A stretch of 64,000 nt of DNA from Sweltsa coloradensis (Eukaryota > Arthropoda > Insecta > Plecoptera > Chloroperlidae). The position numbers and the translations under genes were made by a program. Each line of letters opens with the position of its first letter. Position 1 is the stretch's first letter. This document shows positions 24,173-33,960 of this stretch, piece after piece. The notes under the pieces are model-generated. The model did no database searches, had not been told where the DNA came from, and saw only the letters and a program-made list of their open reading frames with translations. The stretch covers positions 684,001 through 748,000 of the forward strand of contig JAMZAV010000025.1 of NCBI GenBank assembly GCA_024449915.1, given 5' to 3'.

Positions 24173-25342
24173 AGTTCCTGAAGAAGCAACATTACTGAGT
24201 TTTCCAACAAAATGCCTCAGATTTCGCCAACGATGTAGTAACTATGCAGACTACCATAACAATGAGGAAGTTTCGTGTAATTGGGCAGTGTATATATACG
24301 TCATTATTATGTTCGTTTTTTTGTTTTAATACACTGTCAAAAGCAGATGATGATGAGGGGTCGGAGGGCGGGGGACGCATGACAAATGACCATCGCTACA
24401 CCGAGAACAAATAACGCACTAATAAGGGAGGCAAAAACATGGCCATTCGCGTTCTGAAGTTCATAACTTGACTCAAGTTCTAACGGTAATATGATACCCC
24501 CTACTCCTTTTAACTACTCCCACCCCCACCCACCCACCCCTCGTCCTTAATCTTAACCCTCGCCATCGAAAAGTGAAAGCTCGGATTGGACCCCCCTTGA
24601 GATTATGCACTGGTGAAATTTCTCGAAAGTTTCTTAGTAAGGTTGATATTTGTCAAGAATTAGAAGCGAAATCATGTTTTATTGCTGGCAGTGAGCGGCA
24701 AACAATGTAAAACAAATTAAAGAGCAGTTTAAGTTCCGAGGCAGTGGTTTGGCATGAGCCGCGCATGGACGACTTGCATCATCTAGAAAACTAGCTCCAA
24801 GGCAATTAATTTCCACGGCGCTTTATGCACAAACGAGGATAGACAGATCGCGTAGTATAAAAATACATTTATAAAGCAATGGTCAGACATCTGTTTACCC
24901 TTGTCAATTCTTATGAGCGAACCTATTTTTTGTTTAAATTTCACTTTATGAATCAATTATTATACGAAAAATGATTAACAATAATTGCACACGATTGAAA
25001 TTATGTTAAAACAATATTAACTACTTCAGACAATGTACATTAACTTTAATATTATACTACGGATAGAGTTGAAAAATATTCTCACTGGCAAGGCCTTTTT
25101 TCAAAACATGAAAGCACACAGGTTAACCAAGTATTTTTTGGTGGTTATAATCTGATTGGTGCATTTCTTAAGGCAATTTTAAAAGACACAGTTGCAAAAT
25201 GAGTTAAAACAAGAATATTTTATTTTGTACTGGAAATGTAATTATTTTTTTCCGTTTTCGTTTCATACAAAAGTAAAGTAAAATATAGACAAAATTAAAA
25301 ACACATAATTTTAGGTTATTTGAAAAAAAATCGTACACAATT
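24173..25342. other. Intergenic, no gene recognised
   Basis: Contains a C-rich patch at about 24518-24540 (CCCACCCCCACCCACCCACC). Otherwise A+T-rich and unassigned. Confidence 0.5.
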
Positions 25343-25476
25343 TTGGGTTCTATTTACAATCCAGAGTTTCAAACTTTCTTTAAAATAAAAATAACTTTTT
25401 TTAGTGCCAAAAAAGTTAAAAAAAAAAAAAATAATACACGGAGTTCATATTTATTGTTTTCGTTTCTACTGTTCAG

Positions 25477-25858
25477 TAAAGATGGTGTCAAAGATGTTAA
25501 GATGAGTAACGAGGATCGCCAAAATGTGTCGAGTTTTAAAAAGTCGTATTGTACTCTCACCCTTGTCTCTTGCGAAGAACAATGTACACAGCCACTACTG
25601 ATTTCACTAACAATACATAAACAATAAAAATTGCAACAACAATCAGCAGAAACATTTGATAAGAAGTACAGTATAGATGAGTTTGGGGGTGAAAAAAGTG
25701 TCTGTGTACCCATGATTTTTAATAATGTCAGTGGATGTACAATCAGTGGCGTACAGCGAAATTGTTTCCTCAGTTCCTTTAAACCTCAAACCAAACAAGA
25801 ATTTGTAATTTGCACAATATATTCTAAAACCTGCAATATCCCTCAGTATTTAAATTAA
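25477..25858 (+). pseudogene. Unrecognised coding-like region with one in-frame stop
   Basis: The same plus frame is open from 25343 to the TAA at 25625-25627, then again from 25628 to the TAA at 25856-25858. A single stop thus splits about 170 codons. TTCTACTGTTCAG, a fair splice-acceptor-like sequence with a pyrimidine tract upstream, ends at 25476. The first in-frame ATG after it is at 25502 (MSNEDRQNVSS). Downstream of the stop the translation is protein-like, with several Cys (for example IFNNVSGCTISGVQRNC). I recognise no family. It could be a decayed exon or two chance frames. The opposite strand is also open for 114 codons here, which weakens the case. Confidence 0.2.
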
Positions 25859-25882
25859 TATTTAAATTTTTATTAAGATTTG

Positions 25883-25920
25883 AACACAAGAATGAAGATT
25901 AAACACAAGAATGAAGATTC
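25883..25920 (+). repeat. 19-bp tandem duplication
   Basis: AACACAAGAATGAAGATTA is present twice in direct succession. Confidence 0.85.
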
Positions 25921-26045
25921 GCGTTCGGTGGTTTCTTCGGTGAAAGTTTGATTACTCCCTGATTTGCTGTTCCTGATTTTTGGCAAACCTCATTTATTCG
26001 TTCGAGTGGGATCGTCTAATAAATCAGTTTTTTTCTTTTCGTTTT

Positions 26046-26117
26046 TAATGATTTTTTTTCTTTCTTTCTTTCCTTTTCTTTTCTTTTCTTTCCTTTTCTT
26101 TTTTCCTTTTTTTCCAC
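26046..26117 (+). repeat. Pyrimidine microsatellite tract
   Basis: Long (TTTC)n/(CTTTT)n run directly upstream of the family D tail at 26135. Confidence 0.9.
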
Positions 26118-26134
26118 CACTTTTTTATATTTGA

Positions 26135-26351
26135 TTCATTAATTAATTGCATTTAATATCCTTATTATTTGTTACCAAAATTGTTGTGTTTTAATGCATT
26201 GTTGTTGTAATATTACTATTTCAAATATTTACTTAACTGTAGTTCAATTGTTGTGTCTGCATCTATGTAATTAGATTTATTTAGAAGTCCTCCTTTGTAA
26301 ATCAGTTTTTATAACTGAATAGGATAGACATGAAATAAATAAATAAATAAT
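26135..26351 (+). mobile_element. Family D retroposon 3' tail, copy 1
   Basis: Shares with 47740-47926 a nearly collinear 200 bp: TTCATTAATTAATTGCATTT, GTTACCAAAAT, TTGTTGTAATATTACTATTT, GTCTGCATCTATGTAA, TCCTCCTTTGTA and GAATAGGATAGAC. It ends in (AAATA)n. The A-rich simple-repeat tail and 5' truncation at different points are typical of a non-LTR retrotransposon 3' UTR. No reverse transcriptase is present in the window. Confidence 0.8.
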
Positions 26352-27059
26352 ATAAAAATGCGGAAAGTAAAATAAATATTTCGAAAAGTGATTTAACAGC
26401 TGTCGATTTCATTGATTTCACATTTAATTTGACACGAATAAGAACAGGTGGTGTAGTGCACACATTAAATAACACCCATGCATTTATTTGTATAAAAATA
26501 ACCACAAGCTAACTACAGGCTTGGAATATAATTCCATTACATATTTACTCTCATATAGGTATTTGCATACGAGTGGTAACCAAATATCTACAATTTACAT
26601 TTTTATCACATTATTGAGAGGTGCCCTAAAACCGAAGAATAGTCAAGGAAATAAACCAGTGTTTAAATATCGTTTAGCGGTCCCGAATTCAAGCTCGAGG
26701 GCAAGGGTTATGTGGGGGTGTCGGCTACCGGGGCTTCTGAACGTAACCGAATGGTAAATTATACAAGACAAACTCTATAATTATCAATATGAGAACTCAC
26801 CACAAACAACGTACCTTCTGCTATCAGATTTCATCATCATCTGTTCTTCATGGTAATGTTGAATATGTACTATCGTACTAAATAAAATGAAAACATGTTT
26901 TTGAACTGTTTCGAACAATAACTTAGCCACCAATCGAGGTCTGGACGAATATACTGATTTTGTTCTAGATGTTTTGCGGCGTGTTTTCTTATTCATAAAT
27001 CACTTTGTCGTCTCGATAAGCAACGTTGCTACAACTTGAGATCTTAAGCCGAAATGCCG

Positions 27060-27295
27060 AAATGCCACTTGCACAAGGTAAGGGTATAGGGTGTGAGAAT
27101 AGTATGCAGGGATGTCTTACTCCCATTTTTAGTGCTAAACAATCCTCGAGTTCCTAAATAAATTTACTACGTTGAGACAAAACTAGGATTCACCATTTGA
27201 CTGGGGAAACCTTGGAGAAACCTGATTGGCTCAATTGATCTTATGACCTTTCAAATTCGAGTGTCGCGTCTATGCACTGACCTACCACCTTCGGT
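27060..27295 (-). mobile_element. Family B SINE, strongly diverged
   Basis: The reverse strand has a head resembling CGAAGGTGGTAGGTCAGTGC, a degenerate B-box near 27260 and a TCTCCAAGGTTTCCCCAG body remnant. The assignment rests on overall order, not on any one exact motif. Confidence 0.45.
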
Positions 27296-27501
27296 ACAAC
27301 TATAATTGATAACCTTCTCTTGCATTGGTGTGGGTGAACGGTCTCACTCTAATTTTAGGTTAACCACGTCCACTATATAGAACCGCCACTGGACATTATA
27401 TACACAAATATATACATCTTATTATAGTACCAGTGATTTTTTCAGGAGCATATTCTGAGTCCGGTAGGCCTAAGATTATGACTGGTAGGGAAATTGCCAG
27501 A

Positions 27502-27592
27502 TTCGTTTGCTTGACAATAATGTATTTTTAATGATTCGCAATCTAAACCTTAAAATGAAAACCGAACTGAATATTGATTGATTTATTTAGAT
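27502..27592 (+). repeat. Family E dispersed repeat, copy 2
   Basis: Partner of 13786-13888. ATTCGTTTGCTTGACAATAA is at 27502 and AAAACCGAACTG...GATTGATTTATTTAG at its right end. Confidence 0.7.
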
Positions 27593-27717
27593 GTGCCACG
27601 GAGACCTAAATAAAGTCTTCTTTCGAGACAATTTTTTCTTAATTAACGAATAAAGTGTAAGATTTGTAAAATTTATTATTGTGATATCGAATTTTCACTT
27701 TTGTCAATTAATACTTA

Positions 27718-27866
27718 GGGACATGGCCATTGAACTTTTGTGTTGACGAAGTGACATGGCCAAATAACTATTTTGTTGACAAAAAGAGATGGTCAGGTAA
27801 CTATTAAGGTGACGTATAGTGACAACATGGCCAAATAACTATTTTTTGAAAAAGTGACACGCATGG
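27718..27866 (+). repeat. Degenerate minisatellite with ACATGGCCAAATAACTATTT unit
   Basis: About four units of 35-45 bp, each with a form of ACATGGCCAAATAACTATTT followed by GTTGACRAAGTG. Confidence 0.8.
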
Positions 27867-28379
27867 TCAAAAGACCTCTCGCCCTCTTCACAGCTTTATG
27901 AAGTACTCTGCCTTCTGGGCGTAAGAAAACGAAAGATGGACACTAGGAGATACACGTTTCCTTAATTATTAATCAGCTGCCCGTAATTAGGTTTTCCACG
28001 ACGTATGTGGCCTGAGCCAGGTGATTAATCACTTTAAAGTAACTTACTTATCATATTATGCCAGTGCATTAAGTCAACATCATTTTTTAAAGTATTACAT
28101 TTTAATATTGTTTTTTCCTGATTAGTCATTTATCCCCTCCCCAAGGCTATTTTTAGAAATGAATAAAATTAAACTTCACTTTTGTATAACTAGAGGACCA
28201 TATTGCAATACTTAAAATTATTATTTTTAATCGATTTTAATCAATTTGATAATATGAGAAGATAAACATTTACACTAACAAGGTAATGAAAAGGTAGAAT
28301 TAGATTATTTAGAGACATTCAGATTTCAGGTGTTCATACGCATTGCTAGGTATTTATCGTAGGATATCCCCTCTTCATG

Positions 28380-28570
28380 AGACTACTATAGGTGTAGGGG
28401 GAAGGAAAGCTGGGGTTGGGTATACGAGGGCTATTTTATTGGTCAGAATCCTATAGAGCTCGCCTCTTGTCTGGGAAAAGATGCATCTGTATAAAGATTG
28501 CCCGTGGCTGGTATTGAACTGGCCACCTCCCTAATGACTCACGTAACGCATGGGCCACCTCTATAGGTGT
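28380..28570 (-). mobile_element. Family B SINE, head half clear
   Basis: The minus-strand head starts ACCTATAGAGGTGGCCCATG and is followed by CGTGAGTCATTAGGGAGGTG, a B-box-like GGCCAGTTCAATACCAGCC and a CGGGCAATC remnant. The 3' part is poorly conserved. Confidence 0.75.
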
Positions 28571-28895
28571 CTGTGTTGATAGTACATTAACCACAATAAA
28601 CTTGTATTCGGTGACGTGACAATATCTCCAAGGTTGTATATGAAACCTTGATTGCAGCTTGCACGTGTTTTTCAACCATAGTCTCACACTGTTAGTAGTC
28701 AGGCCCACTTTCTATAAGTTCTAAGTTCTAGGTTTAGGTTCTATGCGGTTTCTAAGTTTCTTGGTTGAAATTTGAATTAATTTGCATCTTCTATACGCCA
28801 AGAAAGTGAATTAGATTTTGGACGTGAAAATAAACGAATGAAGGGCGTTACTAATAGATACATTTACACATACTTGTCCCCACGTTCAAGTGTAA

Positions 28896-29114
28896 TGGTG
28901 GAGGTGCCGAGTGTATGCATATTACAACTGTCTGGGGTCTAGCCCCGCCTCTGTAACCCCCAGGCTCACCAAATACATTTTGTATCATCCTTATGTTGCC
29001 AAAAAATCTCATGTCTATATCGGAGGTCATGTTCGGTTTTTATCGTGAGACGTGACACACGCACAGACGGACGGACTGAAATGTGACGCATATAGGGAAG
29101 CAAGGCTCCTTAAT
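28896..29114 (+). mobile_element. Family A element, copy 6
   Basis: Starts at the core (GGTGGAGGTGCCGAGT), then GTATCATCCTTATGTTG, TATCGTGAGACGTGACACAC, GACGGACGGACTGAA, and a slightly altered hairpin end GAAGCAAGGCTCCTTAATAA. The 5' lead is absent. Confidence 0.9.
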
Positions 29115-29563
29115 AATGGATCAATTTGATTCTTCAAATCGATAAAAATGGCTCAGGTTTGTTTTTCTTGTGTGAATTGAATTTCCCCTATTTTGCATCA
29201 CACTCAAACTCAAAAAACATAATAAATCAGTGAATAATAGTGGTTACTAACAAACATCACTTTTTTACTTCTTCCAGTGGCGACGTAATCAACGCATCAA
29301 AATTAAATATAAGTTTGTAGTTCTATGAGCAATGGGACTATTCAGAATTACTTCAATTTTTTGTAGTAAACATCGAAGCAAGTGTCAAAATGTAGTGAGT
29401 CAAGCATCTAACTAGAGGGTTGAAGTTAAAAGCAGTGAAGTTACACTTACAGCAAGCAATTAACATTTTGGACATCCCCATATGCTAAATCGTGAATAAT
29501 AATAGTATATCGCACAGTGACGACTTAGGACATTACTCTTGTTAATTTAGTCCAGAACACAAA

Positions 29564-29782
29564 ATGACTGCCAGATTCGATTCATTACGTACGCAGCAAT
29601 CTCAAGGTAAAATAACAATTGTTTTGTGGTGGACCAATTATGTGAAATTATTAGTAAGAGCCAGGAACGTGTCTTGTAGTTCAAGATTCGAGTACACGGG
29701 CAAACTGAACACTCAAATCAGCGATGACATATCAAACCGTTTTCTTTGTTTTACTTGCATGTATTACGTGACCTGTAAATAA
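29564..29782 (+). CDS. Unrecognised ORF ending in an AATAAA signal
   Basis: The ATG at 29564 opens 72 codons (MTARFDSLRTQQSQGK...). The stop codon at 29780-29782 overlaps an AATAAA hexamer (29778-29783), and the sequence after it is T-rich with TTATCTTATC repeats. The composition is ordinary for a soluble peptide, and I recognise no domain. The AATAAA could equally be the tail of an unrecognised retroposon, and 72 codons is within chance expectation for this base composition. Confidence 0.15.
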   Translation: MTARFDSLRTQQSQGKITIVLWWTNYVKLLVRARNVSCSSRFEYTGKLNTQISDDISNRFLCFTCMYYVTCK

Positions 29783-30059
29783 ATTTTTATCTTATCTTAT
29801 ATCTAAAAATCTTATATTTTATATCTCTAGCTTGTTTGTGTTCAAAATCCGTTCAAAATCAATCAATACTACGTACAGGCAGGCATACGAGAATGTTTAC
29901 ATTTAAATCTCAAACATATTAACACCGCCAGAGGCCAATCCATTTATTTGCCATAACAGTTTTCTCTTGATGCATTCAAGATATTTTACCTGACATATTT
30001 TAATGTTTTGTTATTTTTGTTTATTCGAATCTCATTTCTAAAATAAACCAATAAAATTA

Positions 30060-30333
30060 GGAACTAAAGCTCCCATATAAGCATCACTTTTCAGTCCGTC
30101 CGTCTGTGAGTGTGTCAGTCTCACGATAAAAGTACGAATATAGCCTTCGATTGTCATGCGGCTTTTTTGCTGACATTGACCTTCAACAAGGATGATACAT
30201 AATGTTTTGGGTCACTGGGTTTCATGGGGTCAGCACCCTGCCCCCCCCCCCCCCGAATGGGAAATTTGATAATATATACCCGGCACCTCCACCAAGGAGA
30301 TAAGGTCCGCTCCCTATTTTGGGTACTCACGTA
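30060..30333 (-). mobile_element. Family A element, copy 7, full length
   Basis: Minus-strand copy with CAGTCCGTCCGTCTGTGAG, TCACGATAAAAG, a 16-base C-run inserted near 30240, the reversed core ACCCGGCACCTCCACC, and the outer end GCTCCCTATTTTGGGTACTC at 30309. Confidence 0.9.
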
Positions 30334-31077
30334 CTAATGCGTGTTTAAATTATATAAATATTATGAGAAAATATATTAGATGGCATACACAGAGTTAAGA
30401 CTGTATCCTCTAGCCGGAGCTAACATTAGTGATGTCATAGCAACACTCACATCGCATCATAGTTCAATGACACTTCTAAGTTTTTTAACTGCCAAAGAAA
30501 CCAAATTACTCTTTACATCACAAATGAATAAGCATAATTATAGGTAGTGAAGTCGTTAATGTATGTCAATTTTCTATGACTCGTAGTAAAGGTAGTGTAC
30601 TTTATAATGATTACATCCGACACTCAAGTGCACTAAGGTAGCTAAGAACTACACTGCTCACACATTATTAACACGTTTGGGGCAAATCTTAAGACTTTTC
30701 ATCAAACTGTGAAAGACTTAGCTTGCCGTACTTTCAATCAATGTTGTATGAAAGCATGAACTACATCCAGTATTTCTTATACTTGTTCTTCATAATTGTG
30801 AAGGTAAATTGCTAAGTAAGATAATATTTTTTCGTTATTGAATGTCAAGCTTTGATTTAATAATAATACATAAAAAGTTTATGTATATATATTTCTAACA
30901 TACGTACCAACGTCAAAGTAATGAACACAATACTAAAACTTATCCTTCATTTCAAGCTTTGAAGTTTGCTATATAATGTAGGTTATGCATATTTATTTTA
31001 TGTCTAAAAGAATGTACTCCAACAATGGTAAATCGTATGATATACGGTACCTTAATTTATCGCTCTAGTCGTCATAT

Positions 31078-31398
31078 TAGGGAGCGAAGCTTCCCTATAA
31101 GTATCACTTTTCTGTTCGTCCGTTTGTGCGTGTGTCACGTCTCACGATAAAAACAGAAAACGACCTCCGATTGACACGTTTTTTAGTGACCATTGCCCTT
31201 CAACAATAGATGATACAGAATGTTATTAGTAACCATTCGGATCAAGAAGGCGGGGCTAGCATTTTCTTAAAGGAACATTGTTCGGTCTCCAGCACCTCCA
31301 CCAAGGATTTCAATGCACGATAAGATTGTTCTTATTCGACAATCTAATGATTAAGTAGCTTCGCTCCCACTTTCGGGTTAGGTACTACCATACCCGTC
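31078..31398 (-). mobile_element. Family A element, copy 8, full length
   Basis: Intact hairpin end TTAGGGAGCGAAGCTTCCCT, CGTCTCACGATAAAAAC, reversed core CAGCACCTCCACC, then a longer variable segment with CGACAATCTAATGATTAAG (reverse of the AAGAGATCGTCG block of copy 5). The lead is GGTACTACCATACCCGTCC. At about 320 bp it shows the long subtype with the variable segment kept. Confidence 0.9.
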
Positions 31399-32430
31399 CT
31401 TTTCGTAATGTAGAAAATGAACATTAAGTAACGCAAGCTATATAACGTAAACATATTCGAGCTACACAGTTGTCTGTGAATTCAGTCAAAACGATCGATC
31501 CCAGAACTTAACTCTGCAATTATTTATCCATGCTTTTAGAAATATATAGGTTACAACCAAAGTAAGACAAATATTATAACTATAAAAATCATATCGTTTT
31601 CATTGTGATTATATTATATAGGGCTACAATGACTTAGACTACTAAGAATTATAACATTTTAAGTTATTTTTAGCAATTAGCTACAAAACATTACAAATTA
31701 ATGTTAATATGATAATTTCAGTTGCAAACCCTCCCTATACCTTGTATAGTTCCGTCATTATAATCGAAGTTATAATTTTCCCTATTATGTTTGAATAAAT
31801 AATAACATGTTCTCTTTTAAATGTAAAATTGAATTTCAGACGTTTCAATTATATTTAATTAAGACCCTTCGTTTCGATTAACGACTTGCTACACCACATC
31901 ATTATAACTGCTCTGATTAGGGGCTGAAGATGACGCAATAAGTATCAGGGGTGGTCTTCACCACAATACCATACTTAATTAACCTAATACACGCAAGTCA
32001 GTTGCGAGAATCGGTATTTTGCTGGTCTTAACTTAAACCGAATTTATCTAGTTATCCAATTACGAGCAGCGAGCCTACTTTAAATGTTGAGTTTTGGTTG
32101 CGCGGCCAATAATGGATTCTGGATGATTTCTGTCGAGGTACTGTTGAATAATAGATTTACGTATCGTTTCCCATGCATCTTTAACAAGTAGTCTAGAAAG
32201 CTGTCTTAAAAAAACAAAAACAATTGAAACACAATAAGGATTGTACGGTGCCGCTGAATAAGTTGTCTCCTGTATAGTGAAACGATGTTAAATGATCGTT
32301 GTTGGCATGTAGTCTGCTCCTATTGTGTCAATCCCTTCCATTGACGTTTGTTGGAATGGGTGAAGTCTACTAAACTATAATGGGAACTAAGAGGAAGCCC
32401 GAACTTTGCAAGAACTACAGCTTGCATTTC
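31399..32430. other. Intergenic, no gene recognised
   Basis: A+T-rich, nothing assignable. Confidence 0.5.
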
Positions 32431-32656
32431 CCGATAGAGTTAGCTCACATGCCCACAAAATTAACTCGGTTTGATACCGACCACAGAAAATCCTGACTGA
32501 AGGGTTTCCCCAACGTTTACTTTGGTTACAAGGCAAATGCTGGTGTTAAGTTGTATAAAATAGCCATAGGAAACTCAATCTCATTTCCCTCACGCCCTAC
32601 ACCTAGCTATAGTCATCTTAAGAGGGACAAGTTAATCTCCTTTGGGCAGGGTTTCT
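32431..32656 (+). mobile_element. Family B SINE
   Basis: Head CCGATAGAGTTAGCTCACAT, B-box-like GGTTTGATACCGACC, body AATCCTGACTGAAGGGTTT and 3' signature TTAAGAGGGACAAG...TTTGGGCAGGGTTTC are all present. Confidence 0.85.
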
Positions 32657-33661
32657 TCTTAAACTTATTATTTATAGAAGTCCTGCTGCTACTAATTCCA
32701 GCATTTACTATAGACAATCTGAAAACTTCCGTATTTTGAATTGTCCTGTAAATGTTTATTTTCCAAGCAATATTACCAAAGAAGTAGTTCTGCACTTGTT
32801 TGCGGGTATCATATTTGCGAGGGCCATTTAAAGGGGCTAAAAACCCCAAAAATTATTTTTTACCACGTGATCTATAGCACAATACTACACTTAAATGACC
32901 GTTTAAAAAATTATATCTTGTAACTGTGATTTAACACGAATTTTTTAATTTTTTTGATCCATAAATTGGCGAAAATTGGTGTTTTGGGAAATTTCATAAA
33001 TCGGCTTTAACCTGATTCTTTTTTGGTCCACATAGATACTAGAGCATAGTACCAATCTAAAATGCGCCTTTATATCATCGTGTCTTGAAACTGTGCCCAA
33101 ATATACACTCCAACACGCAAAAATAGGCATTCCAAAATCACACCCCATCTTGGTAATCAGCATATTTTGACCAAACTACTTGCTTAAATTACAAAACAAA
33201 ATATAGAGAATTTACAGAAAAGACTGTCGAGTACGTCAATAATGACCAATATTTTTTTGGATCAAAATCCTCCAAGGTTACGGGGCATAAAGATCGTTCC
33301 CATGTTATTTCTTATGGGAGATTTTTGACGATGGGACCTAGCTCGAAAAATGTCATGTTTGACAATTTTTTGGGAGGTCATAGTGGCCCCAATAATTTTT
33401 GTGTTAATTGCTAAATTCATTACTTGTTAGCCTGAATGAAATATATTTTTTTTATTTTAGCGGTTAAATACCCCATTAACCAAGAGTTACACCAGTTGCA
33501 TAAAAACATTCCTTAACCACATACAAGTATTCCCAGACTATCCCACTATTCCCAGGGAAATATTAGAATCAGATTAGCTTTCCGTGACTCTATTGGAAAA
33601 ATATAACATATACTACTAGTTTGACAATGATTAAAGCTTTGTTACACAAATCAATTTGAAC
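32657..33661. other. Intergenic, no gene recognised
   Basis: Unassigned. CCATTTAAAGGGG near 32824 and GGTTAAATACCCC near 33463 look like possible mirrored ends of one unit, but the match is too short to call. Confidence 0.4.
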
Positions 33662-33960
33662 GGCTTCGTTCTCCTCGACGTCTGCTCGGCAGTCCGGGTT
33701 AGTGGAGGAACCTATATGACTGTCAAAGTTACACCGTCCTTTCGGATGGGACAATTAGATAATTAGATAATTTATTGGGTTTTTGTTACATGTAGTACAT
33801 TTAGTGTTTGACAATAATCAATATATTGTGTTACCCTTGTTTTTAGCCAGAAGTAGTTTGGCCCTAGTCTAAACCTTATAGCGTTAAGCCGTTGGTCCCC
33901 TTAGTACTTTTCGAAAGGAGTAGGCTACGTGCCGGTACCGGGTTTCCCCTCCTCCCTTCT
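33662..33960 (+). mobile_element. Family C retroposon-like element, copy 1, with about 130 bp extra
   Basis: Shares with 43935-44105: CTTCGTTCTCCT, GTCTGCTCGGCAGTC, GGTTAGTGGAGGAACCTATA, TTACACCGTCCTTTCGGATG, AAGCCGTTGGTCCCCTT, and GTGCCGGTACCGGGTTTCCC ending CCTCCTCCCTTCT. Between GATGGGAC (ends about 33752) and GTTAAGCCG (about 33883) it carries about 130 bp absent from the other copy. This is either an insertion here or a deletion there. Confidence 0.85.

Noticed and set aside
32824..33475. TIR transposon bounded by CCATTTAAAGGGG and GGTTAAATACCCC
   Set aside because: The mirrored match is only a few bases with gaps, and no target duplication is visible.
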